Positions 23,982-36,212 of a stretch of 64,000 bases of DNA are shown here, in pieces; position 1 is the stretch's first letter; every line of letters begins with the position of its first letter. The notes under the pieces were generated by a model. It saw only the letters and a list, made by a program, of their open reading frames with translations. It did not search any database and had not been told where the DNA came from. Origin of the DNA: Rhodococcoides corynebacterioides. GTDB taxonomy: Bacteria > Actinomycetota > Actinomycetes > Mycobacteriales > Mycobacteriaceae. Position numbers and translations under genes: made by a program. The DNA lies in contig NZ_JABUBU010000001.1 in the NCBI RefSeq assembly GCF_019834675.1, positions 434,001 through 498,000 of the forward strand, given 5' to 3'.

Positions 23982-25229
23982 TCACCGGACGGGGTCGAGT
24001 CGGCCGGTCGGGGCACTGTCGGCCCCGTCGGACGCGTCCGAATCCGGCTCGGGGAGGGCGGCGTCGTAGACGCGCTCGGTGTCGAGGGCGATGTGGTCGA
24101 GCGAGTACCGGGCGCGGATGCGGTCCGCCGCGGACATGCCGAACCCGGTACGACGCCCGTCGTCGTCGAGCAGGCGACGAACGGCCTCGGCGACGGCGGC
24201 CGGGCTGCGCCGCGGCACCAGGACGCCGGTGACCCCGTCGATGACGGTGTCGAGCAACCCGCCGACCGCGGACGCGACGACGGGGGTCCCGCACGCCATG
24301 GACTCGATCGCGGAAATGCCGAACGGCTCGTAGGTGGGGGTGAAGACCGCGAGATCGGCGGCGCGCCAGAAGTCGGGCATGCGCTCGCGGGGGATGCGGC
24401 CGATCCGCACCCGGTCCGCGACGCCGTGCGTGCGTGCGAGGTCGGTCAGGCGCTGCGCTTCGGGGTCGGCGGACACGTCGGCGTCCGGTCCCGCGGCGAT
24501 GGACAACTCGGCGTCGGGAACGGCGGCGAGCGCGGCGATGGCGAGGTCGAAACCCTTGCGCGGCACCAGGCGTCCGGCTGCGGCCAGGCGGTGGCGTCGG
24601 GCCGGACGTGCGCCGCGGGCGATGGGCGCCGGGTAGAAGGTCCCCAGGTCGACGCCGGCGGGGATCACCGAGATCGATCGGCGCGGCACCCCCATGCGCA
24701 CGAGATCGACGACGTCCTCCGACGCCGTCGCGATCACGCGAGATGCCTTGCGAGCGATCATCTTCTCGACCTTGCCCCGCGCCGTGGTGTCGGCGCTCCG
24801 GTCGCCGCGGTAGCGCCGCGCGGCGACGGCGAGCGTGTGGAACGTGACCACCGTCGGCACCGCGTGCGTGCGGGTGGCCAGCTGCGCCGCGAACGCCGAG
24901 GTCCAGTAGTGCGCATGGACCAGGTCGGGACGCTCTGCGGCCCAACGACGTTCGAGGCCGTCGGCGAATTCCCCGAGGTGCGGAACCAGCGCTTCCTTGG
25001 CCACCGGTCCGGGCGGGCCGGCAGGCACGTAGGAAACGCGATAGCCGCGCGGGGCCTGCACGTCCGACGGTGCCGTCGGATCGGCGCACCGGGTGTGGAC
25101 GGTGACGTCGTGGCCCCGGCCCGTGAGGGCCGCTGCCAGGGCGTCGACATGGGCGTTCTGGCCGCCCGCGTCGACCCCACCGAGGGGCGACAGCGGATCG
25201 GCATGCGCGGACACCAACGCAACTCTCAT
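23982..25229 (-). CDS. GT4-family glycosyltransferase
   Basis: A 415-aa GT-B fold retaining glycosyltransferase. The N-terminal domain has PLSPLGGVDAGGQNAHV, the glycine-rich acceptor loop also found in MshA and sucrose-phosphate-synthase-like enzymes, and DLVHAHYWTSAF. The C-terminal donor domain has AAGRLVPRKGFDLAI and the EPFGISAIESMACGTPVV motif. The substrates are unknown; similarity to MshA is not enough to name it. ATG 25229 (MRVALVSAHAD) is clear; the frame upstream is not homologous. It ends 65 bases upstream of the STAS gene on the same strand. Confidence 0.87.
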   Translation of the reverse strand: MRVALVSAHADPLSPLGGVDAGGQNAHVDALAAALTGRGHDVTVHTRCADPTAPSDVQAPRGYRVSYVPAGPPGPVAKEALVPHLGEFADGLERRWAAERPDLVHAHYWTSAFAAQLATRTHAVPTVVTFHTLAVAARRYRGDRSADTTARGKVEKMIARKASRVIATASEDVVDLVRMGVPRRSISVIPAGVDLGTFYPAPIARGARPARRHRLAAAGRLVPRKGFDLAIAALAAVPDAELSIAAGPDADVSADPEAQRLTDLARTHGVADRVRIGRIPRERMPDFWRAADLAVFTPTYEPFGISAIESMACGTPVVASAVGGLLDTVIDGVTGVLVPRRSPAAVAEAVRRLLDDDGRRTGFGMSAADRIRARYSLDHIALDTERVYDAALPEPDSDASDGADSAPTGRLDPVR

Positions 25230-25363
25230 GAGACATCCATCCCTGCTGCAGTCTGAACAACGGACCGCCGCTGGTGGATGAACGGCGAAGCACAGAACCG
25301 GGACATCGACATCCGGTCGTGGTCGTGGAATTGACCGTATCCGATCTTCGGAAACATCCACAG

Positions 25364-25418
25364 CCGGGTCGGCTACGAATGCTCTGCCGGGTCGGCTACG
25401 AAGACTCTGCCGGGTCGG
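25364..25418. repeat. 23-bp tandem repeat, about 2.4 copies
   Basis: CCGGGTCGGCTACGAA starts at 25364 and 25387, and a third partial copy begins at 25410. It fills part of the 220-bp gap between the DUF3140 and glycosyltransferase genes, which otherwise shows no gene. Confidence 0.75.
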
Positions 25419-25449
25419 CGCTCGCCTGATGAGAAAGCCCTGGTGACGG

Positions 25450-25782
25450 CTACTTCAGCGGGTCGTGGCCCCAGTTCATCAGCGAGTACCGCCACCGGGA
25501 ATGTTCGACGTCCTTCTTCGGCCCCTGGGCGCTGTGCCGATGGACGTACCCGACCACCTTTTTCATGGCCGACGCGTCGTCGTCGGTGAGGTCGGCCTTC
25601 TTGGTGCCGAGGATGCGCACGATCTCCCGACCCATGGCGTGGCCGGTGGATTCGCCGTCGGAGGAGTCGCCGACGGACTTGGACTCCTCGGTGTCGAGCC
25701 ACTCGTCGAGTTCCTTGGCCGTGAGGTTGACGGCGTCCTTCCAGTCGTCCCAGACGTCGTCGACCGTGGTGTCCTTGCTCAT
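25450..25782 (-). CDS. DUF3140 family protein
   Basis: A 110-aa soluble protein of the actinobacterial DUF3140 family. Characteristic parts are NLTAKELDEWLDTEES, KADLTDDDASAMKKVVGYVHRH and the C-terminus SRWRYSLMNWGHDP. The function is not established. ATG 25782 is used; a GTG two codons earlier is possible. It is divergent from the PIG-L deacetylase gene by 68 bp. Confidence 0.85.
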   Translation of the reverse strand: MSKDTTVDDVWDDWKDAVNLTAKELDEWLDTEESKSVGDSSDGESTGHAMGREIVRILGTKKADLTDDDASAMKKVVGYVHRHSAQGPKKDVEHSRWRYSLMNWGHDPLK

Positions 25783-25850
25783 GGGCACCGCGTTCCCGAA
25801 CGTGAGGCGGTCGAACCATCCTCCCGTCGACGCTGTGCTTCGATGGATCG

Positions 25851-26666
25851 ATGAGCACGCTGGTGTGTTTCCACGCGCATCCCGACGACGAGGTCTTCGG
25901 CACCGGGGGTGTCATGCGGGCCGCGTCCGACGCCGGTCACCGCGTGGTCCTGGTGACCGCCACCGACGGGGCGCTCGGCGAGGTTCCCGACGGACTGCTG
26001 GAGGAGGGGGAGTCCCTGGTGCAGCGTCGGCAGGCCGAGGTGGCCGCGTCCGCGGCGGTGCTCGGTGTTCACCGCGTGGTGAATCTGGGGTACGCGGACT
26101 CGGGAATGGCGGGGACGGAGGGCAATTCGGCGCCCGGGGCGTTCGCGACGGCCGACGTCGAGGCTGCCGCCGAGCGGCTCGCGGAGGTGCTGCGCGAGGA
26201 GAACGCGACGGTCCTCACGGTGTACGACCCCAACGGCGGCTACGGCCACCCCGACCACGTGCAGGTGCACCACGTGGGCACCCGTGCCGGTGCGCTGGCC
26301 GAGGTGCCGTTCGTCTACGAGGCCACCATGAACCGCGATCACATGCGGATGCTGATGGAAGCGAACCCGGCGTGGCGCGATCAGGCCGAGTCGCAGGACG
26401 ACGCCGAGAGTGCGCAGCGTCCCGACGTCGAGGTCTTCGGGCTGCCGGAGTCGGAGCTGACCACCGCCGTCGACGTGACCGCCGTCCTGGACGCCAAGCG
26501 GGCGGCGATGGAAGTCCACGAATCGCAGATCGGCGACTTCGGCCCGTTCCTCGCGATGGAGCGCGACGTGTTGGCCGTGGTGTTCGGCACCGAGTGGTTC
26601 CGCCGTGTCGTTCCGCCCGCATCCGCACTGTCGGGTTCGGCCCGGGAGACGGCGCTGCCGCTCTGA
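25851..26666 (+). CDS. PIG-L/LmbE-family zinc deacetylase
   Basis: A 271-aa metal-dependent N-deacetylase of the MshB/Mca superfamily. The zinc motif is FHAHPDDEVFGTGG and the second His is in GYGHPDHVQVHHVG. The family covers GlcNAc-inositol deacetylase, mycothiol-conjugate amidase and antibiotic-modifying enzymes. This protein resembles the MshB/Mca branch, but its position outside mycothiol loci gives no function. ATG 25851 is the obvious start although its ribosome site is poor. True Mca is at 49.1 kb. Confidence 0.88.
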   Translation: MSTLVCFHAHPDDEVFGTGGVMRAASDAGHRVVLVTATDGALGEVPDGLLEEGESLVQRRQAEVAASAAVLGVHRVVNLGYADSGMAGTEGNSAPGAFATADVEAAAERLAEVLREENATVLTVYDPNGGYGHPDHVQVHHVGTRAGALAEVPFVYEATMNRDHMRMLMEANPAWRDQAESQDDAESAQRPDVEVFGLPESELTTAVDVTAVLDAKRAAMEVHESQIGDFGPFLAMERDVLAVVFGTEWFRRVVPPASALSGSARETALPL

Positions 26667-26702
26667 GGTGATCGACCGTCGGGTCGACCCCGCCCCCGTC
26701 TG

Positions 26703-28457
26703 TCAGAACGGGGGTGGTTCGTGGTCCGCCGCTTCGGCCGGGGTTGCGGGGAGTCCGAGGTTGCGGAGGCGGTTGCGGTTTCGTTCTTGTCGTCGGCGGG
26801 CGTGTTTCTGCTCGGTGCGGGGGGCGGGTCGTCGGCGTTCGGAGAGGCCCGGTGGTCGTGGTGGGGGTGGGTCGCCGAAGACGATGCAGTCGAGGCCGGG
26901 GTGGGTGTCGTGGCCGGTGAACGCCGGACCCAGGACCGTCCGTCCCTCGGGGATGGTGATGGTGCGGATCAGCCTGCTCGGGTCGGTGGGGTCGGGGTAC
27001 TGGTCGTCGACGAAGTCCCCGAACGTTTTCAGTAGGTGGTGGAAGCGGCATTTGGCGCCGAGTCCGGTCGCGTCGGTGCGCCCACCCTGCTCGGGGTGGG
27101 TGTGGTCGTATTCGGTGGTGTGGTCGAGGTCGGCATCCCACGCGGGTCTGTTGCAGCCGGGCCAGGTGCAGAGTTGATCCCTTGCCCGCACATAGGCATC
27201 GAGGGCCGCGGAGGGCCGGTAGGGATCCGACGGTTGCGTCGCCGGCAAGGGGGTGTCGGTGCCGTCACCCAACGGGCGGATCACCGAGCGGGGATCGGTG
27301 GCGAGGCCCCGGACGTGGGCGCCGGAGATGATGCCGATGCCGGAGAGGAATCCGACGCCGTCGACGGTGTCGAGACCGACCGGCTCCTCGCACCCGCGCA
27401 GGTCCTGCGCCGCAGGCTGTTCCGCCGCGGACGGATCGGTGGAGGTCGGGTCCGCGTCGGAGTCGGCCTTGGGCAGAAGAGGCGCAGGGGTGGGCTCGGT
27501 GTTCGGTCGCGGCAGGTGCTGCGGCGATCTGCAGACCCGGTCGGTCTCGGGTGCGGGGACGGGGCCGGTGAGGGTGGTGGTGTCGGTGACCACGTGGATC
27601 ACGATCCGCGGCGCGGTCGCTGCGAACTTACCGACGTCGACGCTCTTGTAGCGGCAGTCGGTGATGGGGCGGTCGCAGTCGCACCCGAACTCGGTTCGGG
27701 TGACCAACGCGTAGTGCGCATCGGAGGCCCGCGCGGCCGTCGACCGGGTGTCCTTCGGGCACACCTGCCCTGCCAACCGCTGCACAGCGGCGGCGGCGAG
27801 GGCGGTGTCTTCGGCGGACCGGGTGTCCGTCGTCGTGGCCATCCCGTCCCGCCCGGTCTCGACGGAGAAGTTGCGCTTCCGCTGCATTCTGGCGCGGTGT
27901 TCGCGGACGGCGTCCGGGTTACGGCGGTGCACCATTGTGTCGACCATCGTCTCCACCCGCTTCGTGGACCAGGTTCCGGGTTTGCGGAGGGCGGCGGCGA
28001 TGTCGGCGTCGACGAGGGCGGCGTAGCACTGCCCCTCGATCAACTCCGTGCGGGAGACGATGGTGCGGATGTGGTGCGGGGTGACCACCCCGTCCCGCAG
28101 GCATTGCGCGACTGTGGGGAGTCGATCCCGCAGCGCGACCGCATCGGTCAGCAGCGTGGACGCCGCCCACTGAGTGATCGAGAGGGTGGTGGCGATCGAG
28201 GCGGCGCAGCGGGTGAACGCATCGAACTCGCGGCGGTCCTCGTCCTCGTACGGCACCACCGACTCCGTGTGCATCGTCGCGGCGAGCTGGTATTTGAACC
28301 ATTCGAGGTAGGAGACCCCGGCGGTGGCGTGCACCAGCGCGTCCAACGCTTCCGGGGCAGCAAGGTCGGTGGTGGCCGGCAAGCCGAGCGCGGTGTGGTC
28401 CAGCGCAGCCCACGGCACCGCACCGTCGGCACCTGCCCCCACCTGCGTCGTGACCAT
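26703..28457 (-). CDS. DUF222 and HNH endonuclease protein (13E12 repeat family type)
   Basis: A 584-aa protein of the group called 13E12 repeat family in M. tuberculosis. An N-terminal DUF222 helical region spans about 40-330. A C-terminal HNH nuclease motif has CTWPGCNRPAWDADLDHT, then CRFHHLLK, giving two zinc-type Cys and the HNH His residues. A low-complexity Pro/Asp/Thr segment lies between them. Members occur in several copies per genome and may be mobile or nuclease-linked. ATG 28457 is preceded by an SOS-box-like site, in line with LexA control reported for some mycobacterial members. The upstream frame to 29885 is antisense to a glycosyltransferase. Confidence 0.9.
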   Translation of the reverse strand: MVTTQVGAGADGAVPWAALDHTALGLPATTDLAAPEALDALVHATAGVSYLEWFKYQLAATMHTESVVPYEDEDRREFDAFTRCAASIATTLSITQWAASTLLTDAVALRDRLPTVAQCLRDGVVTPHHIRTIVSRTELIEGQCYAALVDADIAAALRKPGTWSTKRVETMVDTMVHRRNPDAVREHRARMQRKRNFSVETGRDGMATTTDTRSAEDTALAAAAVQRLAGQVCPKDTRSTAARASDAHYALVTRTEFGCDCDRPITDCRYKSVDVGKFAATAPRIVIHVVTDTTTLTGPVPAPETDRVCRSPQHLPRPNTEPTPAPLLPKADSDADPTSTDPSAAEQPAAQDLRGCEEPVGLDTVDGVGFLSGIGIISGAHVRGLATDPRSVIRPLGDGTDTPLPATQPSDPYRPSAALDAYVRARDQLCTWPGCNRPAWDADLDHTTEYDHTHPEQGGRTDATGLGAKCRFHHLLKTFGDFVDDQYPDPTDPSRLIRTITIPEGRTVLGPAFTGHDTHPGLDCIVFGDPPPPRPPGLSERRRPAPRTEQKHARRRQERNRNRLRNLGLPATPAEAADHEPPPF

Positions 28458-28473
28458 GCTGCCGACCCCCCAG

Positions 28474-28489
28474 TCGCTCGTATGTTCGA
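28474..28489. promoter_or_regulatory. SOS (LexA) box-like site
   Basis: TCGCTC-GTAT-GTTCGA matches the mycobacterial SOS box TCGAAC-N4-GTTCGA at 10 of 12 fixed positions. It lies 17 bases upstream of the DUF222-HNH start codon, in the 201-bp divergent gap. Confidence 0.5.
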
Positions 28490-28658
28490 GTGTACCACCA
28501 CCCACCGACACGGTCCATGACACGCACGCACGAACCCGCCCCGCACACTGCACCCACCACGAGCGCCGGGGTGAGTGCGTTACCGGACGGCGTCCGGGTG
28601 GTAGACAAGTCGCACACCGGACGGACGTACCGGTGCACCACGACGGTCGGGGAGGCAC

Positions 28659-29894
28659 GTGCGCATCGCTCTGCTGTCGTACCGGAGCAAGCCCCACGTG
28701 GGTGGGCAGGGCGTCTACGTCGCCCGGCTCGGCAAGGCGTTGGTGGAGGCCGGTCACATCGTCGAGGTGTTCTCCGGACAGCCCTACCCCGTTCTCGATC
28801 CGCGGATCACGCTGACCCGCGTCCCCAGCCTCGATCTGTACCGCGAGCCGGATCCGTTCCGCACCCCGCGCCCGTCCGAGATCCGTGACTGGATCGACGT
28901 GATCGAGGTCGCGACGATGTGGACGGCCGGCTTTCCCGAGCCCCTCACCTTCGGCCTGCGGGCCGCCCGTCTGCTGTCCCGTCGCGAGGCGGATTTCGAT
29001 GTGGTGCACGACAATCAGTCGCTCAGCTACGGACTGCTCCGGCTGCGTCGCCCGTGGGTCGCGACCATTCATCACCCGATCACGCGTGATCGGGAGCTGG
29101 ACCTGGCCGGTGCGTCGTGGCGTCGCCGGATCACGCTGCGGCGGTGGTACGGATTCCTGGCGATGCAGCGGCGCGTCGCTCGGCGCGTCGGGCACGTGAT
29201 CACGGTGTCGCGCAGTTCGGCGGACGACATCGTCGAGGCGTTCGGAGTCCGTCGTACCGCGGTGTCGGTGATCCCGCTGGGGGTCGACACCACCGTGTTC
29301 GCGCCGCGCGGCGAGCGCGTGCCCGGACGCATCGTCGCCGTCGCCAGTGCCGATGTCGCCCTCAAGGGTGTCCGCCATCTTCTCGAGGCGGTCGCGAAAC
29401 TGCGGACCGAACGCGACGTGACCGTGGATCTGGTGTCGACCATCGATCCCGAGGGGCCGACGCGTCGCACCATCGACCGTCTGGGACTCGGCGACGCGGT
29501 GACCGTCCGAACGGGACTGACGGACGACGAGCTCGCCGACGTTCTCGCCCGAGCCGAGGTGGCCTGCGTTCCGTCGCTGTACGAGGGGTTCTCCTTGCCG
29601 ACCGTCGAGGCGATGTCCTGCGGGACGCCGCTGGTGGTGAGTCGCACGGGGGCGATTCCCGAGGTCGTCGGTCCGGACGGCGAGTGCGCCGATCTGGTCG
29701 ACCCGGGCGACAGCGAGGCCCTCGCCGCGGCGCTGTCGGCGCTTCTGGGCGACGACGCGCGTCGGGCGGAGATGGGACGACGCGGGCGTGCACGAGCAGA
29801 ATCGACGTTCTCCTGGCCGGCCGTCGCCGCGGCCACGGTGGACGTCTACGGCGCGGCGATCGCCGCGCACCACGAAGGGGACCACGCATGTTGA
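28659..29894 (+). CDS. GT4-family glycosyltransferase
   Basis: A 411-aa GT-B glycosyltransferase opening a four-gene cluster. The N-terminus MRIALLSYRSKPHVGGQGVY is typical of GT4 enzymes. Donor-site motifs are SADVALKGVRHLLEAV and YEGFSLPTVEAMSCGTPLVV. The acceptor is unknown. GTG 28659 follows a GGGGAGG sequence with unusually short spacing. The stop overlaps the next gene's ATG by 7 bases (ATGTTGA), so translation is coupled. Confidence 0.88.
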   Translation: MRIALLSYRSKPHVGGQGVYVARLGKALVEAGHIVEVFSGQPYPVLDPRITLTRVPSLDLYREPDPFRTPRPSEIRDWIDVIEVATMWTAGFPEPLTFGLRAARLLSRREADFDVVHDNQSLSYGLLRLRRPWVATIHHPITRDRELDLAGASWRRRITLRRWYGFLAMQRRVARRVGHVITVSRSSADDIVEAFGVRRTAVSVIPLGVDTTVFAPRGERVPGRIVAVASADVALKGVRHLLEAVAKLRTERDVTVDLVSTIDPEGPTRRTIDRLGLGDAVTVRTGLTDDELADVLARAEVACVPSLYEGFSLPTVEAMSCGTPLVVSRTGAIPEVVGPDGECADLVDPGDSEALAAALSALLGDDARRAEMGRRGRARAESTFSWPAVAAATVDVYGAAIAAHHEGDHAC

Positions 29895-30624
29895 CGATGG
29901 ATTTCGACCGACTCGGCTTCGGCGTTGGTGACCGGGTGATCGACATCGGGTGCGGACTCGGTCGGCACTCCTACGAGCTCTATCGACGCGGTGCGCACGT
30001 GGTGGCGTTCGATCGGAATGCGGCGGAGCTCGACGAGGTGAAGGTCATGTTCGGCGCGATGGAGGCCGAAAGCCAGGTGCCCGCGTCGGCGAGTGCGGAG
30101 ACGATGGTGGGCGATGCCCTCGCCCTGCCCTTCCCCGACGGGCACTTCGACGGCGTCGTCGTCTCCGAGATGCTCGAGCACATCCCGGACGACCGCGCGG
30201 CCATCGCGGAGATCGCGCGAGTCGTGCGTCCCGGCGGGACCGTGGCCGTCAGCGTCCCCCGGTGGCTTCCCGAGCGCGTGTGCTGGGCCCTGTCCGACGA
30301 GTACCACGCCAACGAGGGTGGCCACGTGCGCATCTACCGCGCGAGCGCCCTGCGCGCCGCGCTGACCGAGGCCGGACTCGAGGTCACCCACAGCCATCAC
30401 GCACACGCGTTGCACGCGCCGTTCTGGTGGCTCAAGTGCGCGGTCGGGGTGAACCGGGACGACAATCCGCTGGTGCGTGCGTACCACTCGATGTTGGTGT
30501 GGGACATGATGAAAGCTCCGGCGGTGACGCGGTGGGCGGAGCGAGTGCTGGATCCGGTGATCGGCAAGTCGGTGGTGATCTACCTCCGCAAGCCGCCGCA
30601 GGCCGGCCGCGGGGGAGCGGCGTC

Positions 30625-30628
<4 letters not shown>
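29888..30628 (+). CDS. Class I SAM-dependent methyltransferase
   Basis: A 246-aa methyltransferase. Motif I is VIDIGCGLGRHSYEL; later motifs are DALALPFPDGHFDGVVVSEMLEHI and VVRPGGTVAVSVPRW. The C-terminal third, with HAPFWWLKCAVGVNRDDNPL, is specific to a subgroup found next to GT4 and toroid genes. It is coupled at both ends: 7-bp overlap with the glycosyltransferase and GTGA overlap with the next gene. The substrate is unknown but is probably the product of the glycosyltransferase or an isoprenoid intermediate. Confidence 0.87.
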
Positions 30629-33758
<3,130 letters not shown>

Positions 33759-33769
<11 letters not shown>

Positions 33770-34406
33770 CCGCGGCCCTACCCGAGGCGGCATCCTCCGG
33801 ATCGACTGTGTCGTCCAGGCCCCGCGCGACGAGACTGTCTCCCAACGCATCCGCCGTCCGCAACGCCCGCACCACGACGGGGGTCGCCAGGGCGGACATC
33901 GACCACTGCAGGCCGCGTGCCTTCCGCGCCTCGGACACCTCGCGGACGATGCCCGTGAGCACCGGCACCAGTCGGATGGTCAGGGCGAGCAGCAGTCCCA
34001 CGCGATCCGGATCCACCCCGAACCTCCGCAGCGGCCCGAGCGCGCGGCCGACGGTGTCGAGCATCGCCGTCACTCTCGTGGTCAGAGTCACCAACCCGGC
34101 GGCGCCGACCGTGACCAGCAGGACCCCGCACACCACCGTCGCGCGAGCGGGGGTGGTGAGCCACACCTGGAACGCTGCGATGATCAGGATCATCCACAGC
34201 AGCGGTCGGAGCTGCGCGAGCAGAACCCGCGGTCCGAAGCCGGCGACCGCGTACGCGACGAGGACACCCGCGAGTGCGACGGCCACGTCGACGGGCCGGC
34301 GGACCAGCACCAGGACCGCCACGACCACCACCATGAGAAGCAGCAGCTTCGCCCCCGCCGGAAGTCGGTGCAGGACCGACGTCCCCGGCCGGTACAGGCC
34401 GATCAT
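33759..34406 (-). CDS. bioN: Energy-coupling factor transmembrane protein EcfT (BioN)
   Basis: A 215-aa membrane protein that couples the EcfA ATPase to the substrate-binding BioY. About five hydrophobic segments start at residue 20 (LLLLMVVVVAVLVLV). The coupling helices carry the Ala-Arg-Gly-type motifs EARKARGL and DSLVARGL. It overlaps the EcfA stop by 4 bp (ATGA) and the ligase start by 11 bp. Name given from context with bioY. Confidence 0.87.
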
Positions 34407-35083
34407 TCGAGGAGGTCCCGGTAAGCGGGGATCGCCTCGGCCGGCGGACCGTCGTGCGCGATGACGCCGTCGTGCACCACGACGACACGATCGAACTCCG
34501 CGAGCAGGTCGAGGTGATGGGTGACGACGACGAGCTGCAGGTCGAGGTCGGCGAGCACCCGGCCCACCAACCGCGTGTTGCGCAGGTCCAACAGGGTGGT
34601 GGGCTCGTCCGCCACCAGGATATCCGGGCGGCGGATCACCACGGCCCCGATCGCGAGCATCTGCTTCTGACCACCGGAGAGCAGGTGCGCCGGGTGGTCG
34701 GCGTGTCCGGCCAGCCCGAACCGCGCGAGCGTCTCCGCGACCCGCTCGGCCACCTCGGATTTGGAGGCGCCGCTGCGGCGGAGCGAGAACGCGAGATCCT
34801 CCGCCACGGTCGGCATGACGATCTGGTTGTCGGGGTCGGTGAACACGAATCCGACGCGGCGCCGGACCGCCGCGCCCTTCTTCGCCACGTCGAGACCGTC
34901 GACCACGACCCGTCCCGACGTCGGGGACACCAGTCCGTTGATCATGCGGGCGAGGGTGGACTTGCCGGAGCCGTTGGAGCCGACGATGCCGATGCGTCGC
35001 TCGGTGAGGGTCAGCGACACCTCGCGCAGCACGGTGCGGTCGCCGTAACCGTGCCGGACCTTCTCGAACCGGATCTCGCTCAC
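34403..35083 (-). CDS. bioM: Energy-coupling factor ATPase (BioM)
   Basis: A 226-aa ABC ATPase of the ECF type. Walker A GSNGSGKS, Q-loop DPDNQIVMPTVAEDLAF, signature LSGGQKQMLAIG, Walker B ILVADEPTTLLD. The DPDNQ and TVAEDLAF segments are typical of BioM/CbiO/EcfA. GTG 35083 has an AGGAGG site 7 bases upstream; the in-frame extension to 35182 is not supported. It lies 13 bases after the thiolase gene. Confidence 0.9.
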   Translation of the reverse strand: MSEIRFEKVRHGYGDRTVLREVSLTLTERRIGIVGSNGSGKSTLARMINGLVSPTSGRVVVDGLDVAKKGAAVRRRVGFVFTDPDNQIVMPTVAEDLAFSLRRSGASKSEVAERVAETLARFGLAGHADHPAHLLSGGQKQMLAIGAVVIRRPDILVADEPTTLLDLRNTRLVGRVLADLDLQLVVVTHHLDLLAEFDRVVVVHDGVIAHDGPPAEAIPAYRDLLE

Positions 35084-35096
35084 GCGGTGCCTCCTG

Positions 35097-36212
35097 TCAC
35101 GCCGAGATCCTCTCGACCACCATGGCGACACCCTGTCCACCGCCGACGGCGCAGGCCGCCATGCCCAGTCCCGACCCTTCACCGCGTGCCATACGAGCAG
35201 CCAACCGCACGAGCAGGAGCGCTCCGGACGCGCCCCACGGATGGCCCAGCGCGATGGCGCCGCCGTCCGAGCAGACCCGGTCCGGATCGAGCCCGACCCG
35301 GTCGATCACGGCGAGCGCCACCGACGCGAACGCCTCGGTGAGCTCGACCGCCTCGAGGTCGGCGGCCACGCATCCGGCTCGGCGCAACGCGGCGTCGACG
35401 GCCGGTGCGGCAGCCAGGCCGGGCAGCGCCGGATCGCCGCCGGCGACGGCCCACGAGCGCACCAGCAGGCACGGGCCCTCGGCGCGATCGCGCGTCGTCA
35501 CGGCCAGCACCGCCGCCCCGTCCGAGATTCCGCACGAGTTGCCCGCGGTCGCCGTCCCGCCCTCCCCGAACGCGGCGGGCAGCCGGGCCAGACGCTCCAC
35601 GGTCAGACCGGGCCGGATGCGGCGATCGCGGGTCTCCCCGCCGACCGGCACGATCTCGTCGGAGAAATCGGCGCCCGCGGCCAGGCGATGCGACCGGGCG
35701 GCGTACTCGTCCTGCCGGGCGCGGGTGATGCCGAGGGTGCGCGCCAGGTGATCGGCCGCCGGTCCCATGTCGGGATCCGGCGTCCCCGCCGGGGTGAACG
35801 GCGCACGGGTGTAGCGCGTCGGCGGACCGTCGCCGTCCGGGGGCCACGAGCGCCACGGGGCGGTGCTGGCCGATTCGACGCCCCCGGCGAGGACCAGGTC
35901 CGCGTCGCCCGCCCGCACCCGTGATACCGCCTGCCCGACGGCGTCGAGTCCCGACCCGCACTGCCGGTCCACGGTGACGCCGGGGACGCCGTGGCCGAGG
36001 CCCGCCTGGAGGGCCGCGACGCGAGCGACGTCGCCGCCGGGGCCGAGGCAGTTGCCCAGGATCACGTCGTCGATCGGGCCGAGGTGCGCGACGCGGCCGG
36101 CCACGTCGGTGACGACCGCGGCGGCGAGATCCGCCGCGGTCAGTGCGCGGAACGCGTGTCCGGCGATGCCGACGGGGGTGCGCCGCGCGGCGAGGAGAAC
36201 GGTGTCCCTCAC
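35097..36212 (-). CDS. Thiolase family protein in the bioY operon
   Basis: A 371-aa thiolase. The nucleophile is Cys85 in VDRQCGSGLDA, the His is in GGAIALGHPWGASG and the second Cys in ACAVGGGQG. Length is slightly short compared with about 390-405 aa for most family members. It joins bioY by a GTGA overlap. A thiolase next to BioY recalls B. subtilis yhfS, so a role in making or breaking a biotin-precursor acyl chain is inferred rather than general beta-oxidation. Confidence 0.88.
   Translation of the reverse strand: MRDTVLLAARRTPVGIAGHAFRALTAADLAAAVVTDVAGRVAHLGPIDDVILGNCLGPGGDVARVAALQAGLGHGVPGVTVDRQCGSGLDAVGQAVSRVRAGDADLVLAGGVESASTAPWRSWPPDGDGPPTRYTRAPFTPAGTPDPDMGPAADHLARTLGITRARQDEYAARSHRLAAGADFSDEIVPVGGETRDRRIRPGLTVERLARLPAAFGEGGTATAGNSCGISDGAAVLAVTTRDRAEGPCLLVRSWAVAGGDPALPGLAAAPAVDAALRRAGCVAADLEAVELTEAFASVALAVIDRVGLDPDRVCSDGGAIALGHPWGASGALLLVRLAARMARGEGSGLGMAACAVGGGQGVAMVVERISA

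Noticed and set aside
26703-29885. A 1060-codon minus-strand frame suggesting a large fusion protein
   Set aside because: The first ~476 codons are antisense to a well-supported glycosyltransferase. The DUF222-HNH protein starts at 28457.
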